Assembly: GCA_002342685.1 (NCBI GenBank)
Contig: DDQN01000072.1
Location: 91,127 to 155,126 of the forward strand
Direction of reading: 5' to 3'
Length of the DNA stretch: 64,000 nucleotides
Source of the DNA: Vibrio sp. UBA2441
Lineage (GTDB): Bacteria; Pseudomonadota; Gammaproteobacteria; Enterobacterales; Vibrionaceae
The translations under genes and the position numbers were made by a program. The number at the start of each line of letters is the position of its first letter. Within the stretch, counting starts at the first letter, position 1. Below the pieces are notes generated by a model, which was not told the DNA's origin, searched no databases, and saw nothing but the letters and a program-made list of their open reading frames with translations. Shown piece after piece: positions 54,409-63,850 of this stretch.

Positions 54409-55152
54409 TCATTGGTTTGCTAACGCTTCTTTAAGTTTACGGACACTCGCAATGGAGTATTCATTATCACCATGTATACATATGGTATCGGCTTGAATTG
54501 AAATTTTTTGACCAGAAATTGTAGTTACACTGCTGTACTTAGCTATCTGCATAACCTGATGATAAATATCATCGATGTTTTTCAGTATGCCTTTAGGGTG
54601 AGAGCGTGGTGAAAGCATGCCATTATCCTGATAAGTTCGGTCTGCGAAAGCTTCAAAAAGGAGAGGGACATTGAATTGATCTGCCATATCCAGATAGATG
54701 GCGTTGTTGGATGTCGCAAGAATCATTAATGGAACAGAGTAGACCTGAGCTGCCTGGGCTATCGCTTTAAAAATAGCAGGGTCTTTCATCATATCGTTGT
54801 AAAGTGCGCCATGAGGCTTAATATAAGAGATTTTGGTTTTGTATAACCTACAAAGGGCGTCAAGTGCACCGACTTGATATAACACAGAATGCGTAATTTC
54901 GCTTTCTGAATAGTTGATACTACGGCGACCAAAGCCTTGCAAGTCGTAATAACCAGGATGAGCGCCAATAGTGACGTCATGCTTAAGGGCGAGTTGAATA
55001 GTCTTAGACATTACGTTTGGGTCTGATGCATGAAACCCGCATGCAATATTAGCCATATCAACCCAGGGCATTACTTCAGGATCTGCCCCCATCTTCCATG
55101 CGCCAAAACTTTCACCCATATCACAATTTAAGGTTAATTTTTCAAATTCCAT
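54409..55152 (-). CDS. pxpA: 5-oxoprolinase subunit PxpA (LamB/YcsF family)
   Basis: A 247-residue protein with the diagnostic LNCDMGESFGAWKMG, NIACGFHASDP, VTIGAHPGYYDLQGFGRR and KPHGALYNDMM stretches; their Asp, His and Glu residues line a metal-like active site. It provides the ring-opening subunit. First gene of the pxpABC operon, with GAGA before the ATG. The nearby upstream region (55153-55479) likely holds its promoter. Confidence 0.94.
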   Translation of the reverse strand: MEFEKLTLNCDMGESFGAWKMGADPEVMPWVDMANIACGFHASDPNVMSKTIQLALKHDVTIGAHPGYYDLQGFGRRSINYSESEITHSVLYQVGALDALCRLYKTKISYIKPHGALYNDMMKDPAIFKAIAQAAQVYSVPLMILATSNNAIYLDMADQFNVPLLFEAFADRTYQDNGMLSPRSHPKGILKNIDDIYHQVMQIAKYSSVTTISGQKISIQADTICIHGDNEYSIASVRKLKEALANQ

Positions 55153-55479
55153 TTTTTATCTCTAGTAAATATAAAGCGACGTTGCTGAGTAACAAAAGCG
55201 TGTTAAAACAGTAAGTTCATAATCTGTAACTGCCCACTTGCTATGTATAAAATACGTTATTTTTAACTTTATTTAATATAGTTTATTTCAATACTGTGTG
55301 GTCACGGTTAGAAAATGCTTAAATTATGCTTTTGCCGCTAAACCTTTGGGCTTTGACCTAGTTCTCTATTTAAACATTTAGCCAGTAATTTAGTGTAATT
55401 ATTGTTCAATCGTTGTTACCATAATTTGTTGCTTGATTTTTTCATTTTTTATTATTTGTTGTTTGTAGAGGAGTCCGTT
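55153..55479. other. Intergenic region upstream of pxpA
   Basis: About 330 AT-rich bases between pxpA (-) and the small membrane ORF (+). Both promoters should lie here; no operator or repeat stood out. Confidence 0.35.
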
Positions 55480-55554
55480 TTGGAATTAGGATTAATTATT
55501 TTCTTTATTGTTGTAGCTGCAATAATGGTTAAGAAAGAGATGAATCAGAAATAA
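55480..55554 (+). CDS. Candidate 24-aa single-span membrane peptide
   Basis: A TTG-started frame of 24 codons with GAGGAG six to seven bases upstream, followed 43 bases later by a strong terminator. The peptide runs from MELGLIIFFIVVAAIMVKKE to a QK end: a hydrophobic helix of about 15 residues with a positive C-terminal flank, the layout of small inner-membrane regulators of larger complexes. A ribosome site, helix and terminator together support it; no partner is evident nearby. Confidence 0.5.
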   Translation: MELGLIIFFIVVAAIMVKKEMNQK

Positions 55555-55596
55555 TCACAATCTAAACTGTATAATTTGAAGATATTATATTTGTAG

Positions 55597-55618
55597 AAGG
55601 CCGATTAACGGCCTTTTT
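55597..55618 (+). terminator. Terminator after the small membrane ORF
   Basis: AAGGCCG and CGGCCTT form a 7-bp stem with a 5-base loop followed by TTT. On the other strand TTC follows, so it may also serve patZ (minus strand, ending at 55641). Confidence 0.8.
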
Positions 55619-55640
55619 AAGTAATGTAATACGAATGAGA

Positions 55641-58313
55641 TTAAGGCGTATTTAAAGGTAAAAACATATCTGCGGTTCCGTCAGCAAACTGCACATCGAT
55701 CTCGAACCCGAGCTTTTGAGCTAACGTTAGCATGCCTCGGTTTGTTGGCATTGTCATTCCCGTCATGCGTTCAGTACCTCTATTCTTGCAATAGGCGATG
55801 ATCCGATCCATTAGAATTCTGCCTAATCCACAGCCTTTCTTGTCTGAACGTATCAATATCGCAAATTCAGCATCTATATTTTCCGGGTCAATCAGAGCCC
55901 GTGATTCACCAAGTATTTCATTATTGTTATTTATTGCTACAAATGCGATTTCCCGGTCAAAGTCTATTTGGGTAAGGTTGGCTAATGCTTCATGATTAAA
56001 TTCACCGACGTCACTGAAAAAACGTTTATAAAGATCTTCTTTAGATACGTTGTTTAGAAACGTGGCATGAACGGGTTCGTCTTCAGGAAGGATTGGCCTT
56101 ATAAGTATCTGCTCCTCAGTCTTAAGGGTGACAAATTCTTCTAGCTCAACTGGGTAGGGTCTAATGGCCAACCTTTTGTGGGCATCGCCAAAGTAAGGCC
56201 GCAATTTAAGGTCCGCATCGAGTACCGTGAGAGTATGCTCTCCAGCGAGAAGCGGGTGGATGTCCAACTCATGTATTTGAGGATTATCAATGACCATTTG
56301 CGATAATCTGACAAGGAACTCGCAAAGTTCGTCAATTTCTAAGTACGCTGCTTGCTGAGGTCGTATTTTGTGACCTTTAACAGCGCGAATTATTAGGTAG
56401 CGTGCAAGTGCCATATTTAACGGCAACATTGCCACTGCGGCATCAATGCTCTCATCCCATTCAGAACCGCCTTCGCCAAGCATAATAACCGGGCCAAAAA
56501 TGTCATCAGACTTTACTTTTACGCGAAGTTCATAACCGCCGACACGACTTGCCATGGCTTGTACTATAAGCCCCTTTATTGATGCTGAAGGGTAATTCAA
56601 TTGAACGCCATCTAAAATAGATTGGGCGGCGCCTTGGACTTCGGCGGGATTTCTCAGGTTGAGAACTACGCCGTTAACATCAGATTTATGGGCAATATCG
56701 GGTGACCGTAGCTTAACCGCGACAGGGTAACCGATTTGGTCGGCAATTTGTACAGCCTCACTTGGCTCGTGGGCTATCCAAGTATCCAAAACGGTAAAAT
56801 TGTATTGTTTCAGCAGAGGGGTGATCTGATGAGTATCTAGAGTGACTTCTCCATCCACAGTACGCTGAGTAACCCATTGTTGTGCTTGTTTAACGTGCTT
56901 ATCGTCAATTTGTTCAGAAGTTGTTGGTGTTTCCATTAACTGTTTTTGGTTTCGTCTGTACTCGACTAAATGCATGTAGGCTATAACCGCACTCTCGGGG
57001 GTTCTGTAGGTCGGTATACCAGACTGATTAAATAACAAGCGAGCTGCTCTGGTGGTTTTTTCACCGCTCCAGTTGGTTAATATGTTGAAGCGTTTATATC
57101 TTGGATGCGCTTTAACACAATCGATAACCGCCTGAGCTGTTTCGGTTGAATGCGCAATGGCAGAGGGGCAGTGCATGATTAATAAAGCGTCAACATCATC
57201 GCTATCCAATAAGGTATTGATGGTATTAACGTAGCGACTTTTATCTGCGTCTCCCACCATGTCTATCGGATTGCTTTGTGACCAGGACGAAGGTAGTTGG
57301 GCATCTAATTTATTTAACGTCTCATCGCTTAATGTTGCGAGCTTACCACCACACTCTAGTAAGGTGTCAACGGCCATGATTGATGGCCCGCCGCCATTGG
57401 TGATGATGCCGAGTCGTTCGCCGCGCAATGGAACCGAATGGGTCAATGTTTCAACGGCAGCGAATAATTCATGAGTGTTATTTACGCGTAGCATTCCGGT
57501 GCGTCGGATGGCAGAATCATAGATAACATCGAGCGTGTCTCCTCCGCCAGTATGTCTTTTGGCCGCTTGTCTTCCTGCATAGGTTTTTCCACCCTTCAAA
57601 ACCAGAATACGACGGTTACGTGATGCGGCCCGTGCAGCAGACATAAAACGCCTTGCATCTTTTATAGAATCCAGATAGAGCAATATGGCGTTGGTTTTGC
57701 TATCTGTACACAGGTGGTCGAGTAATTCGGCTACATCAATATCACAACCGTTACCGATAGATATAAATGCTGAAAATCCGATGTCTTTATCATTAGCCCA
57801 GTCTAATATGGTTGTACATACGGCGGCTGACTGAGATATAAAAGCAATACTTCCCTTAGACGCACTCACTGGAGAAAAAGAGGCGTTAAAGTTTAACCAG
57901 GGGAGAATAATACCCAGGCTATTTGAGCCAAGTATCCGAATACCATTGCTTTTTGCTATTTCTAAGCATTCATCTTCGACGGTCTTCATACCGTTTGTAG
58001 GGATATGCATGTCAGAAGATAATACGATGACGGTGGATATCTTTTTCTCAGCTAATTCGAGAAAAATTTGTTTGTTCCGGCTGGCATGAGTACAAAGAAT
58101 CGCTATGTCTGGGGTAATTGGCAGTGCACTAATGTTTGGGTAAGCTAGAACGCCGCATACCGCTTTATATTTAGGCGAGACAGGCATTATAGCTCCCTGA
58201 AATCCACCTTGTAATAGGTTGTTCATAACAACTTTTCCCGCCCGATAAGAGCGGTTCGATGCACCAATTACCGCAACGGATGTCGGTTTGAGCAACTTAG
58301 CGATATTGTTCAT
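55641..58313 (-). CDS. patZ: Protein lysine acetyltransferase PatZ-like (acyl-CoA synthetase plus GNAT)
   Basis: An 890-residue three-part protein. Residues about 1-460 are an NDP-forming acyl-CoA synthetase core (SVAVIGASNRSYRAGKVV, GIITNGGGPSIMAVD, SQSNPIDMVGDA); about 490-705 an ATP-grasp domain (PVAVKLRSPDIAHKSDVNGV); about 730-885 a GNAT acetyltransferase (FAILIRSDKKGCGLGRILM, then RGMLTLAQKLGFE). This order matches PatZ/Pka (YfiQ), which acetylates acetyl-CoA synthetase and other proteins. The usual catalytic His of the synthetase half was not identified. GAGG precedes the ATG. Single gene. Confidence 0.92.
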   Translation of the reverse strand: MNNIAKLLKPTSVAVIGASNRSYRAGKVVMNNLLQGGFQGAIMPVSPKYKAVCGVLAYPNISALPITPDIAILCTHASRNKQIFLELAEKKISTVIVLSSDMHIPTNGMKTVEDECLEIAKSNGIRILGSNSLGIILPWLNFNASFSPVSASKGSIAFISQSAAVCTTILDWANDKDIGFSAFISIGNGCDIDVAELLDHLCTDSKTNAILLYLDSIKDARRFMSAARAASRNRRILVLKGGKTYAGRQAAKRHTGGGDTLDVIYDSAIRRTGMLRVNNTHELFAAVETLTHSVPLRGERLGIITNGGGPSIMAVDTLLECGGKLATLSDETLNKLDAQLPSSWSQSNPIDMVGDADKSRYVNTINTLLDSDDVDALLIMHCPSAIAHSTETAQAVIDCVKAHPRYKRFNILTNWSGEKTTRAARLLFNQSGIPTYRTPESAVIAYMHLVEYRRNQKQLMETPTTSEQIDDKHVKQAQQWVTQRTVDGEVTLDTHQITPLLKQYNFTVLDTWIAHEPSEAVQIADQIGYPVAVKLRSPDIAHKSDVNGVVLNLRNPAEVQGAAQSILDGVQLNYPSASIKGLIVQAMASRVGGYELRVKVKSDDIFGPVIMLGEGGSEWDESIDAAVAMLPLNMALARYLIIRAVKGHKIRPQQAAYLEIDELCEFLVRLSQMVIDNPQIHELDIHPLLAGEHTLTVLDADLKLRPYFGDAHKRLAIRPYPVELEEFVTLKTEEQILIRPILPEDEPVHATFLNNVSKEDLYKRFFSDVGEFNHEALANLTQIDFDREIAFVAINNNNEILGESRALIDPENIDAEFAILIRSDKKGCGLGRILMDRIIAYCKNRGTERMTGMTMPTNRGMLTLAQKLGFEIDVQFADGTADMFLPLNTP

Positions 58314-58523
58314 AGAAACCTCGTTTAATCTCCAGTACTTGAATAGTAATCGATTTTGTCGTCAATGCGCGCTTCGGTTGCTCGCTATCTGTAACTCAAC
58401 ACTTATAACGTGTGTTAGCTCACATCCTATATTTCTATTTGCCCAATAGCCCCTTGATTATATTGAATTCAATAGGCATCATGCCAAGAGGATTGTTTAA
58501 TTTGACCATGTTATAAGTTGCCT

Positions 58524-59117
58524 ATGAAAAAGATTTCGATAATTAGCCTTTCATTACTTTTAGCGGCTTGCTCCTCCGGTAATTACATTACGGAAGTAAC
58601 TTCGGATAGTTATAAAGAAGATTACAAACAAGAAGCGGTTGTTGATGTTATTGCGACAGAGAAGGTTACTGAAGTAAGCGTAACGGAAAAAGCTGCACCG
58701 GTAATGCAGGAAAATAAGGTAATGGTAGTTAATGCTGCACCTGCCGTTCAAAAACCTATGACTAAACCTGTACCTGTTTCTCAATCGAAGAAAGTGAGAA
58801 TTATTGCTCCGACGCAAAAACAAATAGAAAAACACAAGCGATTTGGATTTACTATTCAGGTCATTGCTGTCGATAGTTCGAAAAAGGCGGCTACGTTAGC
58901 CAAAAAGCTTCCGCAAGATCACCCTGTTTGGGAAAACTATAAACAAGTGAATGGAACTGAATGGTTTACATTGCTTTATGGTGACTATGAAACTCGGGGT
59001 CAAGCAAAGTCTGCAATTATGACGTTGCCGAAAATGTTCAGAGATTTGAAACCATTTGTAAAAAGTTTGGATGATGTAAAGAATTCACCGTATCCCAAAC
59101 TAAATAAATTAAGATAG
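58524..59117 (+). CDS. Lipoprotein with SPOR-like domain
   Basis: A 197-residue lipoprotein. ATG 58524 begins the signal peptide MKKISIISLSLLLAAC, lipobox LAAC with the lipidated cysteine at residue 16. A low-complexity Val/Glu/Thr/Pro region (about 20-95) leads to a SPOR-type domain: FGFTIQVIAVDSSKKAATLA then TEWFTLLYGDYETRGQAKSA. SPOR domains bind peptidoglycan lacking stem peptides at division sites. The ribosome site is weak. A terminator follows immediately. Confidence 0.82.
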   Translation: MKKISIISLSLLLAACSSGNYITEVTSDSYKEDYKQEAVVDVIATEKVTEVSVTEKAAPVMQENKVMVVNAAPAVQKPMTKPVPVSQSKKVRIIAPTQKQIEKHKRFGFTIQVIAVDSSKKAATLAKKLPQDHPVWENYKQVNGTEWFTLLYGDYETRGQAKSAIMTLPKMFRDLKPFVKSLDDVKNSPYPKLNKLR

Positions 59118-59143
59118 TAAAAAGGGCCGTAAGGTCCTTTTTT
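59118..59143 (+). terminator. Terminator after the SPOR lipoprotein gene
   Basis: AAAAGGGCC and GGTCCTTTT form a 9-bp stem (one G-T pair) around GTAA, followed by TT; it starts right after the stop codon. Confidence 0.8.
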
Positions 59144-59270
59144 GTGGTTAATATTTATCCGTATAGTTAGATAAAGCGCGCTTAGGAAGAGTTTTCTCTG
59201 TACCTGCAGCTGCAAATGGTTATGATTGATGAATATGTTTTATTTTTGTTGTTTCATGGAATGATGGTTA

Positions 59271-60272
59271 ATGGCTAAAGCAACAGTTCTTCTTCTTTGT
59301 GGTGGTGGTTCTTCCGAGCACGAAGTTTCCCTCGTTTCCGCTTCTTATTTATTACAACAGCTTGAACTACAAGATGACTTTGATGTTATCCAAGTAGAAA
59401 TTACCAAAGATAGTTGGATGCTTGCTCAAACTGAAGTGAATCTCGATATTAACAATCGAGTTTTGGTTTCAACTAGCGGTGAAGTTAAAATCGATTATAT
59501 TGTGCCTTGTATTCATGGTTATCCAGGTGAAACTGGTGATTTACAATCTATCTTCGAATTGTCAGCTATCCCGTATTTAGGTTGTGGTCCAGAGGCTAGC
59601 AAAAATAGCTTTAACAAAATTACATCAAAGCTTTGGTATGATGCGCTTGATATTCCTAATACCCCATATGTGTTTTTAACTGAGAATACTGAACAGTCGT
59701 ATGTCAAAGCAGCAGAAGCTTTTGATAAGTGGGGAAAAGTTTTTGTAAAGGCGGCTAGTCAGGGATCTTCAGTTGGGTGTTACAGTGTCACTGATAAGTC
59801 GTCATTAAACGAGAAAATCAGTGCTGCGTTCACCTATTCTAATCAGGTCCTACTCGAAAAATCATTGAAACCTCGTGAATTGGAAGTCGCTGCTTATGAA
59901 TTAGATGGCGAGCTTTATATTACTTATCCTGGTGAAGTTATCGCTCCAGAAGATGCATTTTATAGTTATGAAGAGAAATACAGTCCGGATAGCCACTCAC
60001 TCACAGAAGTAGAAGCAAAAAACTTAACGGATGAACAACTGGAAAAAATTGAAGTCTATTCTCGTAGAGTCTTTAACCAGATGAATCTGAAAAACCTATC
60101 TCGTATCGACTTTTTCTTAACTGAAGATGGCGAGTTGTTTTTAAATGAGGTTAATACATTCCCAGGTATGACGCCAATATCCATGTTCCCCAAAATGCTG
60201 GAAAATAATGGTCACAAATTTAGTGAGTTTCTCGCCAGTACCATTCGCCAGTCGCTTACTCCCAAGGTTTAA
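59271..60272 (+). CDS. ddl: D-alanine--D-alanine ligase Ddl
   Basis: A 333-residue ATP-grasp ligase. Signatures: LLLCGGGSSEHEVSLVSA, CIHGYPGETGDLQ, FVKAASQGSSVGCY and the metal-binding LNEVNTFPGMTPISMFP. It joins two D-alanines for the peptidoglycan stem. It is a stand-alone gene, away from the mur cluster where ddlB usually lies. Its end overlaps the convergent recombinase gene by 17 bases. Confidence 0.95.
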   Translation: MAKATVLLLCGGGSSEHEVSLVSASYLLQQLELQDDFDVIQVEITKDSWMLAQTEVNLDINNRVLVSTSGEVKIDYIVPCIHGYPGETGDLQSIFELSAIPYLGCGPEASKNSFNKITSKLWYDALDIPNTPYVFLTENTEQSYVKAAEAFDKWGKVFVKAASQGSSVGCYSVTDKSSLNEKISAAFTYSNQVLLEKSLKPRELEVAAYELDGELYITYPGEVIAPEDAFYSYEEKYSPDSHSLTEVEAKNLTDEQLEKIEVYSRRVFNQMNLKNLSRIDFFLTEDGELFLNEVNTFPGMTPISMFPKMLENNGHKFSEFLASTIRQSLTPKV

Positions 60273-61218
60273 TTCTCTTAAATTTTGTCATTTCTTCCTC
60301 TGCGATGCTGCTCTTGTGCAAATACTGTGCTGGCATCGCAGGACTAAGCCACCGTCCAAAGTCTTGAATATCTTTTAGTTTGTAACCTTGCTCTTCAAGT
60401 TCTTGGGCGGCACCAACTCGAGCGGATTGGCCGGTAAAACGATATTGCTCCGGCAAGCCAAGAAGGTCACTAGCTCTTCTCAATATTCTGTAAATAGAAG
60501 AATCATCTAATTGTTCAGCTCCAATGTTGTCGTGTTTATCTATTCGCCGATATAAGAAACCTTTAGAGCCGAATAAAAACCTTGTCCATTGACATAATGC
60601 GTTACTGGCGTGTTCAGATAATCGATAGCTTCTTTCAGCAAATGAAAGGGTAATGAAATTATCCTTATTTGAGAGATCCGAGAGTTTCATTTTCTTTAAT
60701 TCTGAACGTTTCAACGCACATTCGAACATAATATAATATATTGAAAGGTCTCTTAAATTACGAATACAGGGATCACCCATTAACATGCCATGCAGTTGTT
60801 CCAAGTGTTGACGGGTTAGCGGGGTGGCTTGTCTTGCATCTCCATGCTTAGTTAATCGCAGCTGTTGCAGAGTAAGCCTAATTTGCCTGTGAGCTGTAGG
60901 GTCGGGGCAATTATGTAAGAAATGGATAGTCCCAATTGTGATGCTGTAACGCCGAATGGTGGAGAATTTCCTGTATTTTGATTCTGATTCAAGAAAAAGG
61001 CGTATTGCCGTTATAGAAGCAGGTAAAGCGCGAACATGCTTAGATTCACAAAATGAAATAAATCTGCTCCAGTCTGAAGCCATTGCTAATTCTGAACTTT
61101 TTGAGTATTGGTCACATGTTAATTGTTTTATATCGTCGCTTGAAACCAGCTGTGAGAAGCGATTTACACTTTCAGAACATCTCCTTGGATCAGAAATAGG
61201 TTTAATGTTTTTCTTCAC
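60256..61218 (-). CDS. Tyrosine recombinase/integrase-family protein
   Basis: A 320-residue protein. Residues about 35-125 look like a SAM-like core-binding domain (DWSRFISFCESKHVRALPAS); about 135-310 the catalytic domain. The first arginine is R171 (CALKRSELKKM), the second R267, and the nucleophile Y299 (SPAMPAQYLHKS), with W290 in the second-histidine position. The usual HxxR is GQSAR here, so Gln264 replaces His. The start is GTG, without a good ribosome site. No phage genes, att repeats or cassettes are near. It may be an accessory recombinase with altered activity. Confidence 0.8.
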   Translation of the reverse strand: MKKNIKPISDPRRCSESVNRFSQLVSSDDIKQLTCDQYSKSSELAMASDWSRFISFCESKHVRALPASITAIRLFLESESKYRKFSTIRRYSITIGTIHFLHNCPDPTAHRQIRLTLQQLRLTKHGDARQATPLTRQHLEQLHGMLMGDPCIRNLRDLSIYYIMFECALKRSELKKMKLSDLSNKDNFITLSFAERSYRLSEHASNALCQWTRFLFGSKGFLYRRIDKHDNIGAEQLDDSSIYRILRRASDLLGLPEQYRFTGQSARVGAAQELEEQGYKLKDIQDFGRWLSPAMPAQYLHKSSIAEEEMTKFKRIKPWE

Positions 61219-61319
61219 TTTAATGCACTATAACTTAATGAATTGAGTATAATAATAACCTTGAAACTAATACAAATACAATTATTATATATACAAACAA
61301 TACTAAAAGAATTATTGCA

Positions 61320-61682
61320 ATGGCTACAACATTTCATAGAGGTTACTGCATACAGTCTGGTTCTGAAAAAGATGTATGGCACGTTAGGGTTAAAAACCAG
61401 ATTCTGTCTGGTAATTTACTTGCGGTTAAAAAATCGATTGATTGGTGGTGTGATACCGCCACAGTGATAGATCCTAAAGAGTTTGCTTCGTTGACGCCTC
61501 AAAAAGAAGAAGAGCACAATGAACAACAAGAGGACTATAATGGCCAACATATAAAAAGTGATAGCGGGGCGAAAAATAGCTGGTATTGTTTTTTTAACGG
61601 CAAACTGATAAAAGGCTCTAAAGACGCAATTAAAAAACACATCGATAAACATGTCGATGTTGCAGAGAAAAGAAAGAAGTAA
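61320..61682 (+). CDS. DUF3319-like protein of unknown function
   Basis: A 120-residue soluble protein, starting MATTFHRGYCIQSGSEKDVW; I place it in the Vibrio DUF3319 group with moderate confidence. It seems to hold two similar short units, each a strand-rich piece ending in a Lys-rich helix: WHVRVKNQILSGNLLAVKKSIDWW and WYCFFNGKLIKGSKDAIKKHID. This is an internal repeat. The acidic linker between them (KEEEHNEQQED) is presumably flexible. It ends 4 bases before yciH. Confidence 0.65.
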   Translation: MATTFHRGYCIQSGSEKDVWHVRVKNQILSGNLLAVKKSIDWWCDTATVIDPKEFASLTPQKEEEHNEQQEDYNGQHIKSDSGAKNSWYCFFNGKLIKGSKDAIKKHIDKHVDVAEKRKK

Positions 61683-61686
61683 CGTA

Positions 61687-61998
61687 ATGACATTAGTTTA
61701 TTCTACAGAAACAGGCCGTATAAAGCCTGAAGAACAAAAAGTACAACGAGCGGCAGGTGATGGTATCGTTCGTATTCAGCGACAAACTAAAGGTCGTAAA
61801 GGCAAAGGTGTTTGCATGGTCTCCGGGCTCGATTTAGACGATGGCCCGCTAAAATTATTAGCTGCCGAACTTAAAAAAGTGTGTGGATGCGGTGGTGCAG
61901 TTAAAGACGGTATTATCGAAATTCAGGGTGATAATCGCGACAAGATTAAAGCGCATTTAGAGAAAAAGGGCTTTACGGTAAAACTGGCTGGCGGATAA
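61687..61998 (+). CDS. yciH: Translation initiation factor SUI1/eIF1-like YciH
   Basis: A 103-residue protein with the SUI1 fold: GIVRIQRQTKGRKGKGVCMVSGL, KLLAAELKKVCGCGGAVKDG and IEIQGDNRDKIKAHLEKKGF are diagnostic. It is the bacterial counterpart of eIF1 and is thought to influence start-codon fidelity and stress inhibition of translation. ATG 61687 is used, since a longer frame overlaps the previous gene. It is likely co-transcribed with the DUF3319-like gene. Confidence 0.93.
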   Translation: MTLVYSTETGRIKPEEQKVQRAAGDGIVRIQRQTKGRKGKGVCMVSGLDLDDGPLKLLAAELKKVCGCGGAVKDGIIEIQGDNRDKIKAHLEKKGFTVKLAGG

Positions 61999-62155
61999 GA
62001 AACAGCAGTGGTGTCGAATCATTTTCAATCATCAAGCTTTCAGCTAAACATGTTACCTTATCCGACATTCCTGGCATAGCTCTCTTAAACTTATATACAG
62101 ACAGAGACATTCTCAATTAGAGCCTTACTGTTTTAAACAGCTGAAAGTGTCTTAG

Positions 62156-63850
62156 TTAATGTGCTTCTCTGAGGTTGAATCTACCCATAAGCAGCTTTAG
62201 CTCTGAGGCCTGTTGAGATAGATCTTTACTGGCGCTAGAGTTTTGCTCGGAACGTGATTGTACCTCAGAGCCTGATTGACCTATCGATACCATACTCCGA
62301 TTAATTTCCTCGGCAGCGGCGGACTGTTGTTCACATATGGTGGCGATTTCTATGTTTTTCAGGGTAAGTTCTTCTATTGAGTTATTAATTGTATTAAATG
62401 TTTTTTGACAGTATTCAGCCTGTTTCGAGCTGGAGTCGGCCATAAGGCTGGTTTTTTCTATGGTTTTTGCTGCGGTCAATGTTTGAGATTGAAGGTTTTC
62501 TACAAACGTTTGTATTTCAGATGTTGTACTTTGGGTTTTGTTTGCTAATTTTCTAACTTCATCAGCAACAACCGAAAATCCCCGTCCTTGCTCACCAGCT
62601 CTTGCTGCCTCAATAGAAGCGTTTAACGCGAGTAGGTTAGTCTGCTCTGCAATGTCATTAATGTTCGTTACGAACGAGACAATGGAATCACTTTGTTCTC
62701 TTGCGGTCATTATCTCTTTAGAAGCTAGTTTTATCTGCCTTGTTAGTGTGTGGATATTTTGCAAGTTCTCCATTACTGCTTCTTGACCGCTGGAAACCTG
62801 TAATTGGGCATGTTCTGTCTCCATCGCCGCAGTTCCTGCATTGTCTGCTATTTGTTGAATGGTGGTAGTCATTTCATTCATGGCAATCGTAACTTGGTCG
62901 GTATTTAAGTGTTGAGTTGTAATAGTTGCTTTGGAATGTTCTGCGCTGTCGGCCACTTTATTAGCCGCGCAAGCAATCTCTGTAGAAGAGCTGAGCACCT
63001 GATGGATAGTTGACTCCAGGTTGCTGGCCATATGGTGCATACTATTTAACAGAAGAGCAATTTCATCTTTACCATTGGTTTCTAACGAAACTGAAAGATT
63101 ACCCTGAGCAAGTTGATTTGATGCTTCCGCAGCTCTTTGCAGAGGTTTGGTCATCGCAATGGTATATAAATAGCTTAATATTACCCCTAAGGTAAAGCTC
63201 AATACACCAATAACCGCCATTCCATTGAGTGCTTCAATTTCATGTTCCTCTGCGATTAACAGAGCGTTCTCAGTTAATTTCTCGATACCCATGAGAGCTG
63301 ATTTCAAATGTTTCAAAAGGATTTTTTGTTTGTTTTGTAAGTCCTGAAGTTGACTCTGCGCTAGGCTAATATTCCCAGCTTCTATGAGATTTAGAAATGA
63401 TTCCACATGTTCTTCATAATCTATGTGCTCTTTTTTTAGTTGTTGAAGTGATCGCATAAGTGCTTCTTCTTCAAGCTTAAGGCTTTCTGATATTGCATGG
63501 GAAATCATATTGCGAAGAAGTGTTTCTGCTTCAATGAGTTCTGAATCGATAGCTATATTGATTCGCGATATTTGAGAATGCAAATCTTGAATGTTTGGTG
63601 CATTTACATTCGAAAACTCAGCCGCCTGTATTGCCCGTTCCAACAACAGAGCTGCCTCAAACTGCTTTGAGGTAATATCCGTTGTAATTTCAGTTAATGG
63701 AATGTCTTCTGTGATGATGCCGTGTAGTTCAGCACCGATTTGTTGTAGTTTGAAGTGTCCAAATCCGGCCATGCCAGCCATCATGGTTAGCAATGTCCCC
63801 ACCAGAGTTAACATTTTAACCCTGATGCTGAACCTGTTGAGAAGTTTCAT
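62156..63850 (-). CDS. Methyl-accepting chemotaxis protein
   Basis: A 564-residue receptor. It has two membrane helices (about residues 12-32 and 210-230) with a helical periplasmic sensor between, a HAMP domain (about 230-285, TKPLQRAAEASNQLAQGNLS), and the conserved cytoplasmic tip INDIAEQTNLLALNASIEAA followed by GEQGRGFSVVADEVRKLA. It transmits ligand binding to CheA/CheW and so to flagellar direction. The sensor is of the four-helix-bundle type and its ligand is unknown. There is no C-terminal CheR-binding pentapeptide (ends FNLREAH). Confidence 0.93.
   Translation of the reverse strand: MKLLNRFSIRVKMLTLVGTLLTMMAGMAGFGHFKLQQIGAELHGIITEDIPLTEITTDITSKQFEAALLLERAIQAAEFSNVNAPNIQDLHSQISRINIAIDSELIEAETLLRNMISHAISESLKLEEEALMRSLQQLKKEHIDYEEHVESFLNLIEAGNISLAQSQLQDLQNKQKILLKHLKSALMGIEKLTENALLIAEEHEIEALNGMAVIGVLSFTLGVILSYLYTIAMTKPLQRAAEASNQLAQGNLSVSLETNGKDEIALLLNSMHHMASNLESTIHQVLSSSTEIACAANKVADSAEHSKATITTQHLNTDQVTIAMNEMTTTIQQIADNAGTAAMETEHAQLQVSSGQEAVMENLQNIHTLTRQIKLASKEIMTAREQSDSIVSFVTNINDIAEQTNLLALNASIEAARAGEQGRGFSVVADEVRKLANKTQSTTSEIQTFVENLQSQTLTAAKTIEKTSLMADSSSKQAEYCQKTFNTINNSIEELTLKNIEIATICEQQSAAAEEINRSMVSIGQSGSEVQSRSEQNSSASKDLSQQASELKLLMGRFNLREAH

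Noticed and set aside
62037..62147. Inverted repeat CTTTCAGCT / AGCTGAAAG flanking about 90 bases between yciH and the chemotaxis gene.
   Set aside because: Arms are only 9 bp and far apart, with no T tract; no structure or function can be supported.
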